NCBI RefSeq assembly: GCF_002770725.1 | Contig: NZ_NQVN01000003.1 | Coordinates: 310,001 to 374,000 of the forward strand | DNA: 64,000 nucleotides | Origin: Pleomorphomonas carboxyditropha | GTDB lineage: Bacteria; Pseudomonadota; Alphaproteobacteria; Rhizobiales; Pleomorphomonadaceae | Direction of reading: 5' to 3' | In this document: positions 23,245 through 31,758 of the stretch, piece by piece | Position numbering within the stretch: position 1 is the stretch's first letter | Layout of the letters: every line of letters begins with the position of its first letter | Program-made: the position numbers and the translations under genes | The notes under the pieces: generated by a model | The model's database searches: none | Seen by the model: only the letters and a program-made list of their open reading frames with translations | Told to the model about the DNA's origin: nothing

Positions 23245-24276
23245 TCAGCCGACGCGGAAGCCGTCGCTGTCGCGGCCGATCAGCTCCCACGGCCAGATCT
23301 CCTGGACAAGGGCGCTGCCATAGCTTTCCGCAAAGCGCGGCATCGAGGCGAGCAAGGCCTGGGCGAGGCGGCCGCCAAGGCCGTAGAGATCGAGCCGGAA
23401 GCAGGTGAGCGGCGGCGCCATGAACTGGGCGATGGTGGTATCGGCCGAGCAACTGAGGATCGCCACGTCGCGGCCCGGCTGCAGGCCGGCCTCCGCCAGG
23501 CAGGCATAGGCGCCGACCACCGCCCGGTAATGGGGAAAGATCACCGCCGTCGGCGGCGCGGACATGGCGAGGAAGTCGGTCATCGCCCGGTAGCCGCCCT
23601 CCTCGTGGGTGTCGGCCTTGATCATCAGCGCCTCGTCGACGGCGAGATCATGGCCGGCGAGCTCGCGCCGGTAGGCGTCGCGCAGCATGCTGTCGAGCAT
23701 GTAGCCGGGGTCGCCGGTGACCAGCGCCACGCGGCGGTGACCGAAGCCGGCGAGGCGATCGATGGCGGCGCGCATGGCGGAATCGAAATCGAGGTCCATC
23801 CAGGGATGGCTGCCCCCCGACCACGAGCGGCCCATGGTGGCGAACGGGAAGCCACGGCCGGCGAGATAATCGAGGCGCGGGTCATCGTCGCGCGTCTCGG
23901 CGAGGATCAGCGCGTCGGCCTGCCGCCGCTCGACGATGCGCTTCACCCGGTCGAGCATGTCCATGCCCGGCTTGTTCAGGTGGATGACGAGATCGAGACC
24001 GTGCTCGGCGAACTGATCCTGAATGCCGCGCGACAGCTCCATGAAGAACATGGTGTCGGTCTTCGACGTGAGATCGGTGGAGAGCAGCAGCGCCACGACG
24101 TTGAGCGTGCCCTGGCGGAGGCTGCGCCCGGCCTGGTCCGGCGCGTAGCCGAGCGCCGCGGCGGCCTCCAGCACGCGCTTGCGCGTCTCGGCGTTGACCT
24201 CGGGATGACCGTTGAGCGCCCGCGACACCGTGCCGATGGAAATGTTGAGATGGCGCGCCAGCTCCTTGATGCCCAA
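23245..24276 (-). CDS. LacI-family transcriptional regulator of the xylosidase/ABC island
   Basis: 343 residues: N-terminal HTH (IKELARHLNISIGTVSRALNGHPEV, residues 3-27), hinge helix, then a periplasmic-binding-like sensor domain. I place the start at TTG 24276, because GGAGGG precedes it and the protein then begins (M)GIKELARHL as LacI proteins do; the ATG at 24333 adds 19 unusual residues. It is followed 76 bases on by the six-hairpin hydrolase, and is divergent from the alpha-xylosidase. Likely ligand: a xyloside or oligosaccharide. Likely sites: the two identical palindromes at 24478 and 31301. Confidence 0.92.
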   Translation of the reverse strand: MGIKELARHLNISIGTVSRALNGHPEVNAETRKRVLEAAAALGYAPDQAGRSLRQGTLNVVALLLSTDLTSKTDTMFFMELSRGIQDQFAEHGLDLVIHLNKPGMDMLDRVKRIVERRQADALILAETRDDDPRLDYLAGRGFPFATMGRSWSGGSHPWMDLDFDSAMRAAIDRLAGFGHRRVALVTGDPGYMLDSMLRDAYRRELAGHDLAVDEALMIKADTHEEGGYRAMTDFLAMSAPPTAVIFPHYRAVVGAYACLAEAGLQPGRDVAILSCSADTTIAQFMAPPLTCFRLDLYGLGGRLAQALLASMPRFAESYGSALVQEIWPWELIGRDSDGFRVG

Positions 24277-24592
24277 TCCCTCGCCCTCCCAACCAACGCT
24301 GGAGCCATTCCGGAGCGGCCGACCGACCGCCACCGCCGTCTTTCAGCAAAAATCCGGTGTTCGATCAATAGACGGAACACCGGGCGCGGTCGAGGAAATC
24401 TGCCTGTTGACCGCTTATGCGGAGACAATCCTCCGATACAAAAGCCCTTTGACAGACGATGCCGCCACCGCTATCGTCGTAAACGTTTACGGAATGGAGG
24501 AAGGCCGTGGAATCGCAAGACCCACGAAGGTCTTGGCGACGAACGGCCGGCGTGCGCCCCGCCTGCCGGCGGAGCGCCCCGGGAGGAAGGCG
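24277..24592. promoter_or_regulatory. Divergent control region between lacI and alpha-xylosidase
   Basis: 316-base spacer. On the plus strand TTGACA (24449-24454), 17 bases and TATCGT (24472-24477) form a good promoter. The perfect palindrome CGTAAACGTTTACG (24478-24491) follows with no gap, where transcription should start, so a bound repressor would block initiation. GGGAGGAAGG at 24581-24590 is the xylosidase ribosome site. From 24277 to 24440 I see no further strong element. Confidence 0.8.
24478..24491 (+). promoter_or_regulatory. LacI-type operator copy 1
   Basis: Perfect palindrome CGTAAACGTTTACG directly after the -10 box of the alpha-xylosidase promoter. Central CG pair as in LacI/GalR sites. 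The next gene on the other strand is the LacI regulator, so autoregulation is possible. Confidence 0.82.
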
Positions 24593-26911
24593 ATGAAGTT
24601 CAGCGACGGCAACTGGCTGCTGCCGGCAGGCATGAGCATCCTCAATCCGCACCACGTGCATGCTGTGCGGACGGACGCTCGCAAGGCCGAGATCCTGGCG
24701 CTCGCCGGACGCGGCCGGGGACGCGCCGACCAGATCAACGCGCCGACCCTGACGCTGACGCTGACCGCGCCGATGCAAGGCGTCATCGGCGTGCGCATCG
24801 CCCATCACAAGGGCGCCGCCAAGCACGGCCCCGCCTTCGAGCTCTTTCCGGACGAGACCTTTCGGCCGACCATCGTCGACAACGAAAGCACGCTTTGCTT
24901 CACGTCCGGCGGACTGACGCTGACGATCGCCAAGGACGGCGACTGGCGCACCGAGGTGACGCGCGGCGGCAGGCGGCTCACCGGCACCGCCTTTCGGGAA
25001 ACCGGCTACGCCAGCGTTGCGGGCGAGCCGCCGCATGTGTTCGAGCGGCTCGATCTCGACGTCGGCACGCTGGTCTACGGCCTCGGCGAGCGCTTCTCGC
25101 CCTTCGTCAAGAACGGCCAGAGCATCGACATCTGGAACGAGGACGGCGGCACCTCCACCACCCAGGCCTACAAGAACATCCCCTTCTTCCTGACCAACCG
25201 CGGCTGGGGCGTGCTGGTCAACGACCCAGGCCGCGTCGGCTTCGAGGTGGCGTCGGAGAAGGTATCGAAGGTGCAGTTCGCCGTGGAGGGCGAGGCGCTC
25301 GAATATTACCTGATCGACGGGCCGACGCCGAAGGCGGTGCTGGAGCGCTACACGCGCCTCACCGGCCGGCCGGCGCTGCCGCCGGCCTGGTCGTTCGGCC
25401 TGTGGCTGACGACGTCGTTCACCACCGACTATGACGAGGGCACCGTCAATGCCTTCATCGACGGCATGCTCCAGCGCGACATCCCGCTCCACGTCTTCCA
25501 CTTCGACTGCTTCTGGATGCGCGGCCTTCACTGGTGCGATTTCGAATGGGACCCCGAGGTGTTCCCAGATCCCGAGGGCATGCTGCGGCGCCTCAGGGAC
25601 AAGGGATTGAAGGTCTGCCTCTGGATCAATCCCTATATCGCCCAGGCCTCGAAGCTGTTCGACGAAGCGGCGCGGAAGGGCTATCTCCTGAAGCGGGCGG
25701 ACGGTAGCGTCTGGCAATGGGACCTCTGGCAGGCCGGCCAGGCGATCGTCGATTTCACCAATCCCGAGGCGGTCGCCTGGTATGCCGGGCATCTCAAGCG
25801 CCTCGTCGCCATGGGCGTCGACGCCTTCAAGACCGATTTCGGCGAGCGCATCCCGACCGACGTCGTCTGGCACGACGGCTCGGACCCCGTGAGGATGCAC
25901 AACTACTATTCGCTGCTCTACAACAAGGTGGTGCACGACGCGCTGATCGAGACGCGCGGCGAAAGCGTGCTGTTCGCCCGCTCGGCCAGCGTCGGCGGCC
26001 AGCGCTTCCCGGTGCACTGGGGCGGCGACTGCTATTCCGACTATCCGGCGATGGCCGAGACGCTGCGCGGCGGCCTGTCGCTCGGCCTGTCCGGCTTCGG
26101 CTTCTGGAGCCACGACATCGGCGGCTTCGAGAACACCGCCGAGGCCGACGTCTACAAGCGCTGGTGCGCCTTCGGCCTCTTGTCCAGCCACAGCCGCCTG
26201 CACGGCTCCAAGTCCTATCGGGTGCCCTGGCTGTTCGACCAGGAGGCCGAGGCCGTGCTGAGGGACTTCGCCCGTCTCAAGTGCTCGCTGATGCCCTATC
26301 TCTACGCCGCCGCCGTCGAGGCGTCGGCAACCGGCGTGCCGATGCTCCGGGCCATGCTCATCGAATTCCCCGACGATCCCGGCGCCGAGACGCTCGACCG
26401 CCAGTTCATGCTGGGGCCGTCGCTGCTCGTCGCGCCGGTGTTCGACAAGGACGGCGAGGTGACGGTCTATCTGCCGGCGGGACGCTGGACGCAGCTTCTC
26501 ACCGGCGAAGTGGCGGACGGGCCGGCCTGGCGGCGCGAGACGCACGGCGTCATGAGCCTGCCGCTCTACGTGCGGCCGGGCAGCCTCATCGCCTTCGGCG
26601 GCAACGACCGCCGGCCGGACTACGATTACGCGGACGGCGTCACCTTTGCCCTCCATCAGCTCGCCGATGGCGCCAGCGCCGCGGCAACGGTGCCGGACTA
26701 TCGCACCGGCGCACCGGCGCTGACATTGACGGTGCATCGCGACGGCGACGTGCTCACCGCGACGCCCGACCGCGACCATCCCTACGCGCTCCGTCTCGTC
26801 GGCATCGGGCATGTTGCCGCCGTCGAGGGCAGCGACGACTTCGAACAGCGTTCCGGCGGCGTCATCCTCCGTGCCGCCGGCCCGCTTCGGATCACCCTCC
26901 CACCAGCCTGA
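24593..26911 (+). CDS. yicI: GH31 alpha-xylosidase (YicI type)
   Basis: Releases alpha-linked xylose from the non-reducing end, for example of isoprimeverose or xyloglucan oligosaccharides. 772 residues, the same length as E. coli YicI and closely alike from the first residues (MKFSDGNWLLPAGMSI). The nucleophile is Asp415 in FKTDFGERIP and the acid/base is Asp479 in HWGGDCYSDY, agreeing with YicI Asp416 and Asp482. No signal peptide, so it acts on imported sugar. The ATG at 24593 has a strong GGGAGGAAGG; longer in-frame extensions are not used. Controlled by the LacI site in its promoter. Confidence 0.96.
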   Translation: MKFSDGNWLLPAGMSILNPHHVHAVRTDARKAEILALAGRGRGRADQINAPTLTLTLTAPMQGVIGVRIAHHKGAAKHGPAFELFPDETFRPTIVDNESTLCFTSGGLTLTIAKDGDWRTEVTRGGRRLTGTAFRETGYASVAGEPPHVFERLDLDVGTLVYGLGERFSPFVKNGQSIDIWNEDGGTSTTQAYKNIPFFLTNRGWGVLVNDPGRVGFEVASEKVSKVQFAVEGEALEYYLIDGPTPKAVLERYTRLTGRPALPPAWSFGLWLTTSFTTDYDEGTVNAFIDGMLQRDIPLHVFHFDCFWMRGLHWCDFEWDPEVFPDPEGMLRRLRDKGLKVCLWINPYIAQASKLFDEAARKGYLLKRADGSVWQWDLWQAGQAIVDFTNPEAVAWYAGHLKRLVAMGVDAFKTDFGERIPTDVVWHDGSDPVRMHNYYSLLYNKVVHDALIETRGESVLFARSASVGGQRFPVHWGGDCYSDYPAMAETLRGGLSLGLSGFGFWSHDIGGFENTAEADVYKRWCAFGLLSSHSRLHGSKSYRVPWLFDQEAEAVLRDFARLKCSLMPYLYAAAVEASATGVPMLRAMLIEFPDDPGAETLDRQFMLGPSLLVAPVFDKDGEVTVYLPAGRWTQLLTGEVADGPAWRRETHGVMSLPLYVRPGSLIAFGGNDRRPDYDYADGVTFALHQLADGASAAATVPDYRTGAPALTLTVHRDGDVLTATPDRDHPYALRLVGIGHVAAVEGSDDFEQRSGGVILRAAGPLRITLPPA

Positions 26912-26948
26912 CGGCTGCGCCTTCTCCACGGCGACGATCCGAAGCAGA

Positions 26949-26978
26949 AACCCCGGAAGCCTGGCTTCCGGGGTTTTT
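26949..26978. terminator. Terminator between convergent xylosidase and ABC operon
   Basis: CCCCGGAAGC (26951-26960) pairs with GCTTCCGGGG (26964-26973) and five T follow (26974-26978). A short A-run (26948-26950) before the stem extends it and gives weak function on the other strand. It lies in the 86-base gap between the two stop codons. Confidence 0.88.
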
Positions 26979-26997
26979 CTTCGGGCCTGAAGGCCGA

Positions 26998-28065
26998 TCA
27001 GAGCCGCCGTTCCGTGGCCGCGTCGAAGACATGGATGCTGGCGTCGCCGAAGGAAAGGCCGACCCGATCGCCGCTGGCGACCATGCGGCGGCCGGTCTCC
27101 ACCACCATCAGCTCGGGCGTCGTCGCCGTGGTGACGAAGGTGGTCGAGCCCGTCGACTCGGTGAAGGCGATGGAGGCGTCGAAGCGGCCTTCGCCGGGCG
27201 CGGTCAGCGTCAAATGCTCGGGCCGGATGCCGACCAGCACCCTGGCGCCGGCCGGCGCGGCGACCGCAATCGCCAGGCTGAGCGGCCCGTTGCCGATGTC
27301 GATGGCGACTGAGCCGCCTTCGGTCACCGTCGCCGGCAGGAAGTTCATGGCCGGCGAGCCGATGAAGCCGGCGACGAACTTGTTGGCCGGCTTGTCATAG
27401 AGGTCGAGCGGCCGTCCCTGCTGCTCGATGACGCCGGCGCGCAGCACCACGACATGGTCGGCCATGGTCATCGCCTCGATCTGGTCGTGCGTCACGTAGA
27501 CCGAAGTGGCGCCGAGCCGGTCGTGCAGGGCGCGGATCTCCTTGCGCATATGGACGCGCAGCGCGGCGTCGAGGTTGCTGAGCGGCTCGTCGAACAGGAA
27601 GGCCTTGGGGTTGCGGATGATCGCCCGGCTCATGGCGACGCGCTGGCGCTGGCCGCCGGAGAGTTCGCGGGGATAGCGATGAAGAAGATCGGCGAGGCCG
27701 GTGGTGGCGGCGACCTCGGCGGCGGCCTGCTTCCGCTCGGCCCTGGCGACGCCGTGCACCCGCAGCGAATAGGTGAGGTTCTCCTCCACCGTCATGTGCG
27801 GATAAAGCGCGTAGGACTGGAACACCATGGCGACGTCGCGCTTGCGCGGCGGCAGGGTCGTCACCACCTCGCCGGCGATCGAGATGTCGCCGCCGGTGAT
27901 CTTCTCGAGGCCGGCCAGCGAGCGCAACAGCGTCGACTTGCCGCAGCCGGACGGGCCGACCAGGGCGACGAAGCTGCCCTTATCGATCGACAGATCGATG
28001 TCCTTCAGGGCATGGTAGGCGCCGTAATGCTTGTTGACGCCGGAAAATTCGATCTGCTTGGTCAT
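26998..28065 (-). CDS. Sugar ABC transporter ATPase (MalK/UgpC/MsmK type)
   Basis: 355 residues. ABC domain with Walker A GPSGCGKST (about 38-46), signature LSGGQRQRVAMSRAI, Walker B FLFDEPLSNLDAALR, and a C-terminal OB-type regulatory domain (VLVGIRPEHLTL near 285). Energises the permeases encoded just upstream. Its ATG at 28065 overlaps the stop of the permease gene, so it is coupled to it. Last gene of a four-gene operon. Confidence 0.95.
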   Translation of the reverse strand: MTKQIEFSGVNKHYGAYHALKDIDLSIDKGSFVALVGPSGCGKSTLLRSLAGLEKITGGDISIAGEVVTTLPPRKRDVAMVFQSYALYPHMTVEENLTYSLRVHGVARAERKQAAAEVAATTGLADLLHRYPRELSGGQRQRVAMSRAIIRNPKAFLFDEPLSNLDAALRVHMRKEIRALHDRLGATSVYVTHDQIEAMTMADHVVVLRAGVIEQQGRPLDLYDKPANKFVAGFIGSPAMNFLPATVTEGGSVAIDIGNGPLSLAIAVAAPAGARVLVGIRPEHLTLTAPGEGRFDASIAFTESTGSTTFVTTATTPELMVVETGRRMVASGDRVGLSFGDASIHVFDAATERRL

Positions 28066-28889
28066 TTCAGGGCTCCGGAGGTCAGGCCAGAGACGATGCG
28101 CCGCTGCAGCAGCACGAAGGTCGCCAGGATGGGCGTCACGTAGATCGAGGCGAAGGCCATGATCCGGTTCCATTCGTTGGTGTTCGGGCCCATGAAGGCG
28201 TTGAGGCCGACCGAGCTCGGCTGCAGCTCGATCTCCTGGATCAGCGACTTCGAATAGACGAACTCGCCGAAGGCCTGCATGAAGATCAGGATGGCGGCAA
28301 CGAGGATGCCGTTCCTGGCGAGCGGCAGCACGATCGACCAGAAGGCGCCGGCCCGCGAGTTGCCGTCGACCAGCGCCGCCTCTTCCAATTCCATCGGCAC
28401 GCTCATGAAGGTGGCGCGCACCAGCACGATGAAGAAGGGCATGCTCTTGGCGGCGATGGCGAGGATCACCGCCGTGCGCGGGAAATCGAGAATGCCGGTC
28501 AGCGTGAACAGCACGAAGATCGGCGTGATCATCAGCGAGGCCGGCAGCACCTGCAGCATCAGCACCAGGAACAGGCCGACGTCGATCCAGACGTTGCGAT
28601 AGCGGGCGAGCACATAGGCGGCGCCGGTGCCGAGCACGGCGATCAGCGCCACCGAGCCGGAGGCGATCACCACCGAGTTCCAGAGGAACCGGCCCATGCC
28701 CTTCAATTGGAAGACGAAGGGGAAGATCGACCACTGGGGGTCGTCCGGCCAGAAGGAGGGCGGCGCCCTGAACATCTCCGAGCCGGTCTTCAGCGCCGTG
28801 ATGTACATCCAGTAGAGCGGGAACAGATAGACGGCGGCGAGCAGCAGCGCGACGAGAAGCAGCAGCCGGTTGCGGAAGGTCTCGCTCAT
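28062..28889 (-). CDS. Sugar ABC transporter permease (MalG type)
   Basis: 275 residues, six hydrophobic segments, with the cytosolic EAA loop PMELEEAALVDGNSRAGAFWSIVLP near 185-210 that docks on the ATPase. ATG 28889 overlaps the stop of the MalF-like gene by four bases. Confidence 0.95.
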   Translation of the reverse strand: MSETFRNRLLLLVALLLAAVYLFPLYWMYITALKTGSEMFRAPPSFWPDDPQWSIFPFVFQLKGMGRFLWNSVVIASGSVALIAVLGTGAAYVLARYRNVWIDVGLFLVLMLQVLPASLMITPIFVLFTLTGILDFPRTAVILAIAAKSMPFFIVLVRATFMSVPMELEEAALVDGNSRAGAFWSIVLPLARNGILVAAILIFMQAFGEFVYSKSLIQEIELQPSSVGLNAFMGPNTNEWNRIMAFASIYVTPILATFVLLQRRIVSGLTSGALK

Positions 28890-29788
28890 CCTCGCACCTC
28901 GTGGCGGGTCGACCGGACGTAGTAGACGGAGGCGACCATCACCACGGCGATCATGATCACCGAGATGGCGGCGCCCTTGGCGAAGTCGTACTGCTTGAAG
29001 GAGAGATCCCAGGCCCAGTATTGCGCGACGTTGGAGGCGTTGTTCGGGCCGCCCGAGGTGATGGCGGCGAACAGGTCGAACTGCTGCAAGGTGAAGATCA
29101 GGCCGAGCGAGATCAGCGCGCCGATGGTCGAGCGCATCATCGGCAGGGTGATGGTCCAGAAGCGGGTCAGGGCACCGGCGCCGTCGAGCTCGGCAGCCTC
29201 GTAGAGATCGGCGGGGATCGAGGAGAGGCCGACCGACAGCAGGATCATGTTGAAGGAGGTGCCGAGCCAGATGTTGGCGATGATCACGCTCCACAGGGCG
29301 AAATTCGGGTCGGAGCGCCAGAAGACGTTGCCGGAGATGACGTGCAGCTCGCGCAGCACGAAGTTGAAGACGCCGAAATCGCCCGACAAGAGCCAGTTCC
29401 AGACGGCGCCGACCACCAGGCCCGGCATCACCCAGGACACCAGGAACAGGCCGCGCAGCCAGGAGGCGCCGGGAAAATTGGTCCAGAAGAACAGGGCGAG
29501 CGCGAAGCCGAGGAGGAACTGGCCGGCGATCGAAGCGGCGAGGAAGGTCGCCGTGTGGCCCATGATCGGCCAGAATTCCGGCTGGGCGATCAACTGGCGA
29601 TAGTTTTCAAAGCCGACCCAGGGACGGATGAAGCTGCCGAGGCTGAACATGTCGACGGCCTGGAAGCTCATCACCACGTTGTAGATAAGCGGGATGCCCG
29701 AGAGCACGATGAGGAAGGCGAGCGGGATGCCGATCAGGCAGAGATCGAATCCCCGGCCATCGACGAGGCTGGAATAGAGGCGTCGCAT
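28886..29788 (-). CDS. Sugar ABC transporter permease (MalF type)
   Basis: 300 residues, about six membrane segments; EAA loop ADLYEAAELDGAGALTRFWTITLP near 200-223. An 83-base spacer separates it from the binding-protein gene and contains a stable hairpin (29836-29860). GGGGAGGACC precedes ATG 29788. Confidence 0.95.
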   Translation of the reverse strand: MRRLYSSLVDGRGFDLCLIGIPLAFLIVLSGIPLIYNVVMSFQAVDMFSLGSFIRPWVGFENYRQLIAQPEFWPIMGHTATFLAASIAGQFLLGFALALFFWTNFPGASWLRGLFLVSWVMPGLVVGAVWNWLLSGDFGVFNFVLRELHVISGNVFWRSDPNFALWSVIIANIWLGTSFNMILLSVGLSSIPADLYEAAELDGAGALTRFWTITLPMMRSTIGALISLGLIFTLQQFDLFAAITSGGPNNASNVAQYWAWDLSFKQYDFAKGAAISVIMIAVVMVASVYYVRSTRHEVRG

Positions 29789-29835
29789 CGGTCCTCCCCA
29801 CGTCCGCCCGGCGGGCGATTGCGGGTCAACGGATC

Positions 29836-29860
29836 GGCGCCCGGCCGAAGCCGGAGCGCC
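29836..29860 (-). other. Hairpin between binding protein and permease genes
   Basis: On the minus strand GGCGCTCCGGC and GCCGGGCGCC pair (one bulge, one wobble) around a TTCG loop, 12 bases after the binding-protein stop. No T-run follows. Such hairpins protect the binding-protein mRNA and lower downstream expression in many sugar ABC operons. Confidence 0.6.
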
Positions 29861-29871
29861 TTTCAAAAAGA

Positions 29872-31101
29872 TCAGCCGAGAATGCCCTTGATGGTAGCGG
29901 CCGCCTGATCCAGCGCGTCCTTGGGGCTGGCCTGGCCGGTCAGCGCCGACTGGATGGCATCCTGGATGGCCTTGGAGATCTTCATCCACTCGGGATGCGG
30001 GCCGCGCGGCTGGGCGTATTTCAACTGCTCCATGAATACCTTGACGGCCGCGTCCTTCCTGGCGTCGCCGGTCGGCGGTATCTCGACGTTGGCGCGGGCG
30101 GCGAGCTGGCCCCAGTCGGGGAAGACGCGCGGGTCCTGCGACACGAAATATTCCAGCGCCTTGAAGGCCTCGTCGGGATGCTTGGAGCTCTTGAAGATCG
30201 CCCAGTTGAAATCGCCCATGGCCGACGAGCGCGGCGCGCCGGCTTCCGGCACCGGCATCAGCGTCACGCGCCAGTCGAACTTCGCCTCCTGCGACATGCG
30301 GTTGAGCTCCCACGGTCCGGAGATGACCATGGCGGCGTTGCCGGAGTTGAAGGTGCCGGTGGAATCCCACTGGCCGCGGGTCAGCGTGTCGGGCGAGGCG
30401 AGCTTGTCGTCGAGCAGCGTCTTCCAGATGGTCAGCGCGCGGACGGCGCCGTCGGTGTTGATCTTGTCGTAGCCGCCGCCGGTCATCTGCGCCCAGGGCA
30501 GGAACTGGAAAGTGCCTTCCTCCGACGCCTTGGCCGAGAAGGCGATGCCGTAGACGTTGCTCGCCGGGTCGTTGAGCTTGCGGGCGGCGTCGACCAGTTC
30601 GTCCCAGGTCTGAGGCGGCTTGTCGGGGTCGAGCCCCTTCGCCTTGAACATATCGGCGTTGTAGTAGAGGGCGATGGTGTTGGTGGCCTTGGGCACGCCG
30701 TAGAGCTTGCCGTCCCAGGTGACCGAGGCGAGCGGGCCGGGGAAATAGTCTTCCTTGTGGATCACCTCGGACTTGGCGATGCGGTCGGTGAGGTCGAGAA
30801 ACACGCCGTGCGAAGCGAACAGCGCGTGCTCGGGATTGTCGATGGCGATGATGTCGGGCGCCTGGCCGGTCGAATAGGCGCGCATCGCCTCGGAGGTGAC
30901 GTCGTCGAAGTGGATCTGGCGGTAGACGACCTTGATGTCGGGATTCTTCTCGCCGAACTCTTTCGCGAGGTTGAGGCCCGGCTGGCGCTCGTCGTCCTGG
31001 CACCAGATGGTGATGGTGACGGGATCGGCGGCGTGCGCCGCCGTGCCGAGCGCCGCGGCGCCGGCGTAGAGCACCGCCCCGAGGATTGCCGATGTCTTCA
31101 T
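29872..31101 (-). CDS. Sugar ABC transporter substrate-binding protein
   Basis: 409 residues, extracellular solute-binding family 1. Sec signal peptide ([27 protein letters not shown], cleavage near 24), then the typical core: [36 protein letters not shown], and [12 protein letters not shown]. First gene of the importer operon behind a LacI-type operator. The ligand is inferred to be an alpha-xylose-containing oligosaccharide because a cytosolic alpha-xylosidase shares the same operator. Confidence 0.94.
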   Translation of the reverse strand: MKTSAILGAVLYAGAAALGTAAHAADPVTITIWCQDDERQPGLNLAKEFGEKNPDIKVVYRQIHFDDVTSEAMRAYSTGQAPDIIAIDNPEHALFASHGVFLDLTDRIAKSEVIHKEDYFPGPLASVTWDGKLYGVPKATNTIALYYNADMFKAKGLDPDKPPQTWDELVDAARKLNDPASNVYGIAFSAKASEEGTFQFLPWAQMTGGGYDKINTDGAVRALTIWKTLLDDKLASPDTLTRGQWDSTGTFNSGNAAMVISGPWELNRMSQEAKFDWRVTLMPVPEAGAPRSSAMGDFNWAIFKSSKHPDEAFKALEYFVSQDPRVFPDWGQLAARANVEIPPTGDARKDAAVKVFMEQLKYAQPRGPHPEWMKISKAIQDAIQSALTGQASPKDALDQAAATIKGILG

Positions 31102-31300
31102 GCTCCCTACTCCTCCAGTTGGCCGACCGGTTCCGGCGCGATGGCGGCCGGCGGGACCGAGAACGGTGGACGGCGATCCGACGGATTGCCCCGGTCCTCA
31201 AGAGGGTATGCCTTGCCGTTCGCCATCCATGCCCATCGGCACGGCAATGACGTTCGACGACCCAGCTCGGACAGGACTCTCCTCCCTGCCTGTTCGTTAC

Positions 31301-31314
31301 CGTAAACGTTTACG
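31301..31314 (-). promoter_or_regulatory. LacI-type operator copy 2
   Basis: Perfect 14-bp palindrome CGTAAACGTTTACG with a central CG, as LacI/GalR-family sites have. Identical to 24478-24491. It directly follows the -10 element of the importer operon. Confidence 0.82.
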
Positions 31315-31575
31315 ACGTTATGCGGAAAGGCTCGCAACTGTCAAGACCGCCAGAGGTCGGCGGAGCCGGCCATGGCACGCGGCGCCCGATCCGCGCAAGG
31401 CGCCCAGGCATGAGGCAGTCAGCGCCAGCCGGTGCTTCGGATCGACGTTGGGCGTGGCCGGCACGATGACGCCGCGGGCAGGCTGCCGACCCCGCGAGAC
31501 GCTTCGGCCGAGCCGCCTTGCCGGCCACGGTGCCGGCTGATCCGATTTTTCTGTGGATTACCAAGGGGTTGAATT

Positions 31576-31591
31576 CTGACCATATGGTCAA
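31576..31591 (+). promoter_or_regulatory. RutR-type operator
   Basis: CTGACCATATGGTCAA matches the E. coli RutR consensus TTGACCANNTGGTCAA at 13 of its 14 defined positions; the inner 14 bases are a perfect palindrome (31577-31590). It lies 168 bases before a RutG-like uracil permease gene, which makes the assignment biologically coherent. RutR senses uracil or thymine in E. coli. No rutR gene is in the window. Confidence 0.75.
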
Positions 31592-31758
31592 AATGTACGT
31601 TTTCGTATTCAAAATCAGCGTCTCAGGTGCCGGACCCTCGGCAGGGGTCGTAGAAGGCTGCTCTTTCGCCTTCTTAGGTCTTGGAGATAGTGACCATCTC
31701 GCCTTTCCCAAACGGTCGCCCACGGGGGGACGGACCGGGGACAACAGACGAGACAATC

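Larger units (their letters stand above)
31102..31758. promoter_or_regulatory. Divergent control region: ABC operon operator and RutR box
   Basis: 657 bases without a gene. For the minus-strand ABC operon: TTGACA at 31344-31339, an 18-base spacer, TAACGT at 31320-31315, then the palindrome CGTAAACGTTTACG at 31314-31301, the same 14 bases and same placement as at 24478. For the plus-strand permease: CTGACCATATGGTCAA at 31576-31591, then two leader hairpins, GACCC/GGGTC (31633-31649) and AGAAGGC/GCCTTCT (31652-31674). I see nothing notable in 31345-31550. Confidence 0.78.

Noticed and set aside
20763-31101. Phage- or transposon-borne island
   Set aside because: No integrase, transposase, tRNA or flanking direct repeat was found at the edges of the sugar island.
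31310-31756. 148-residue frame on the minus strand in the rutG upstream region
   Set aside because: It spans the promoter, RutR box and hairpins, has no recognisable domain and poor codon structure.
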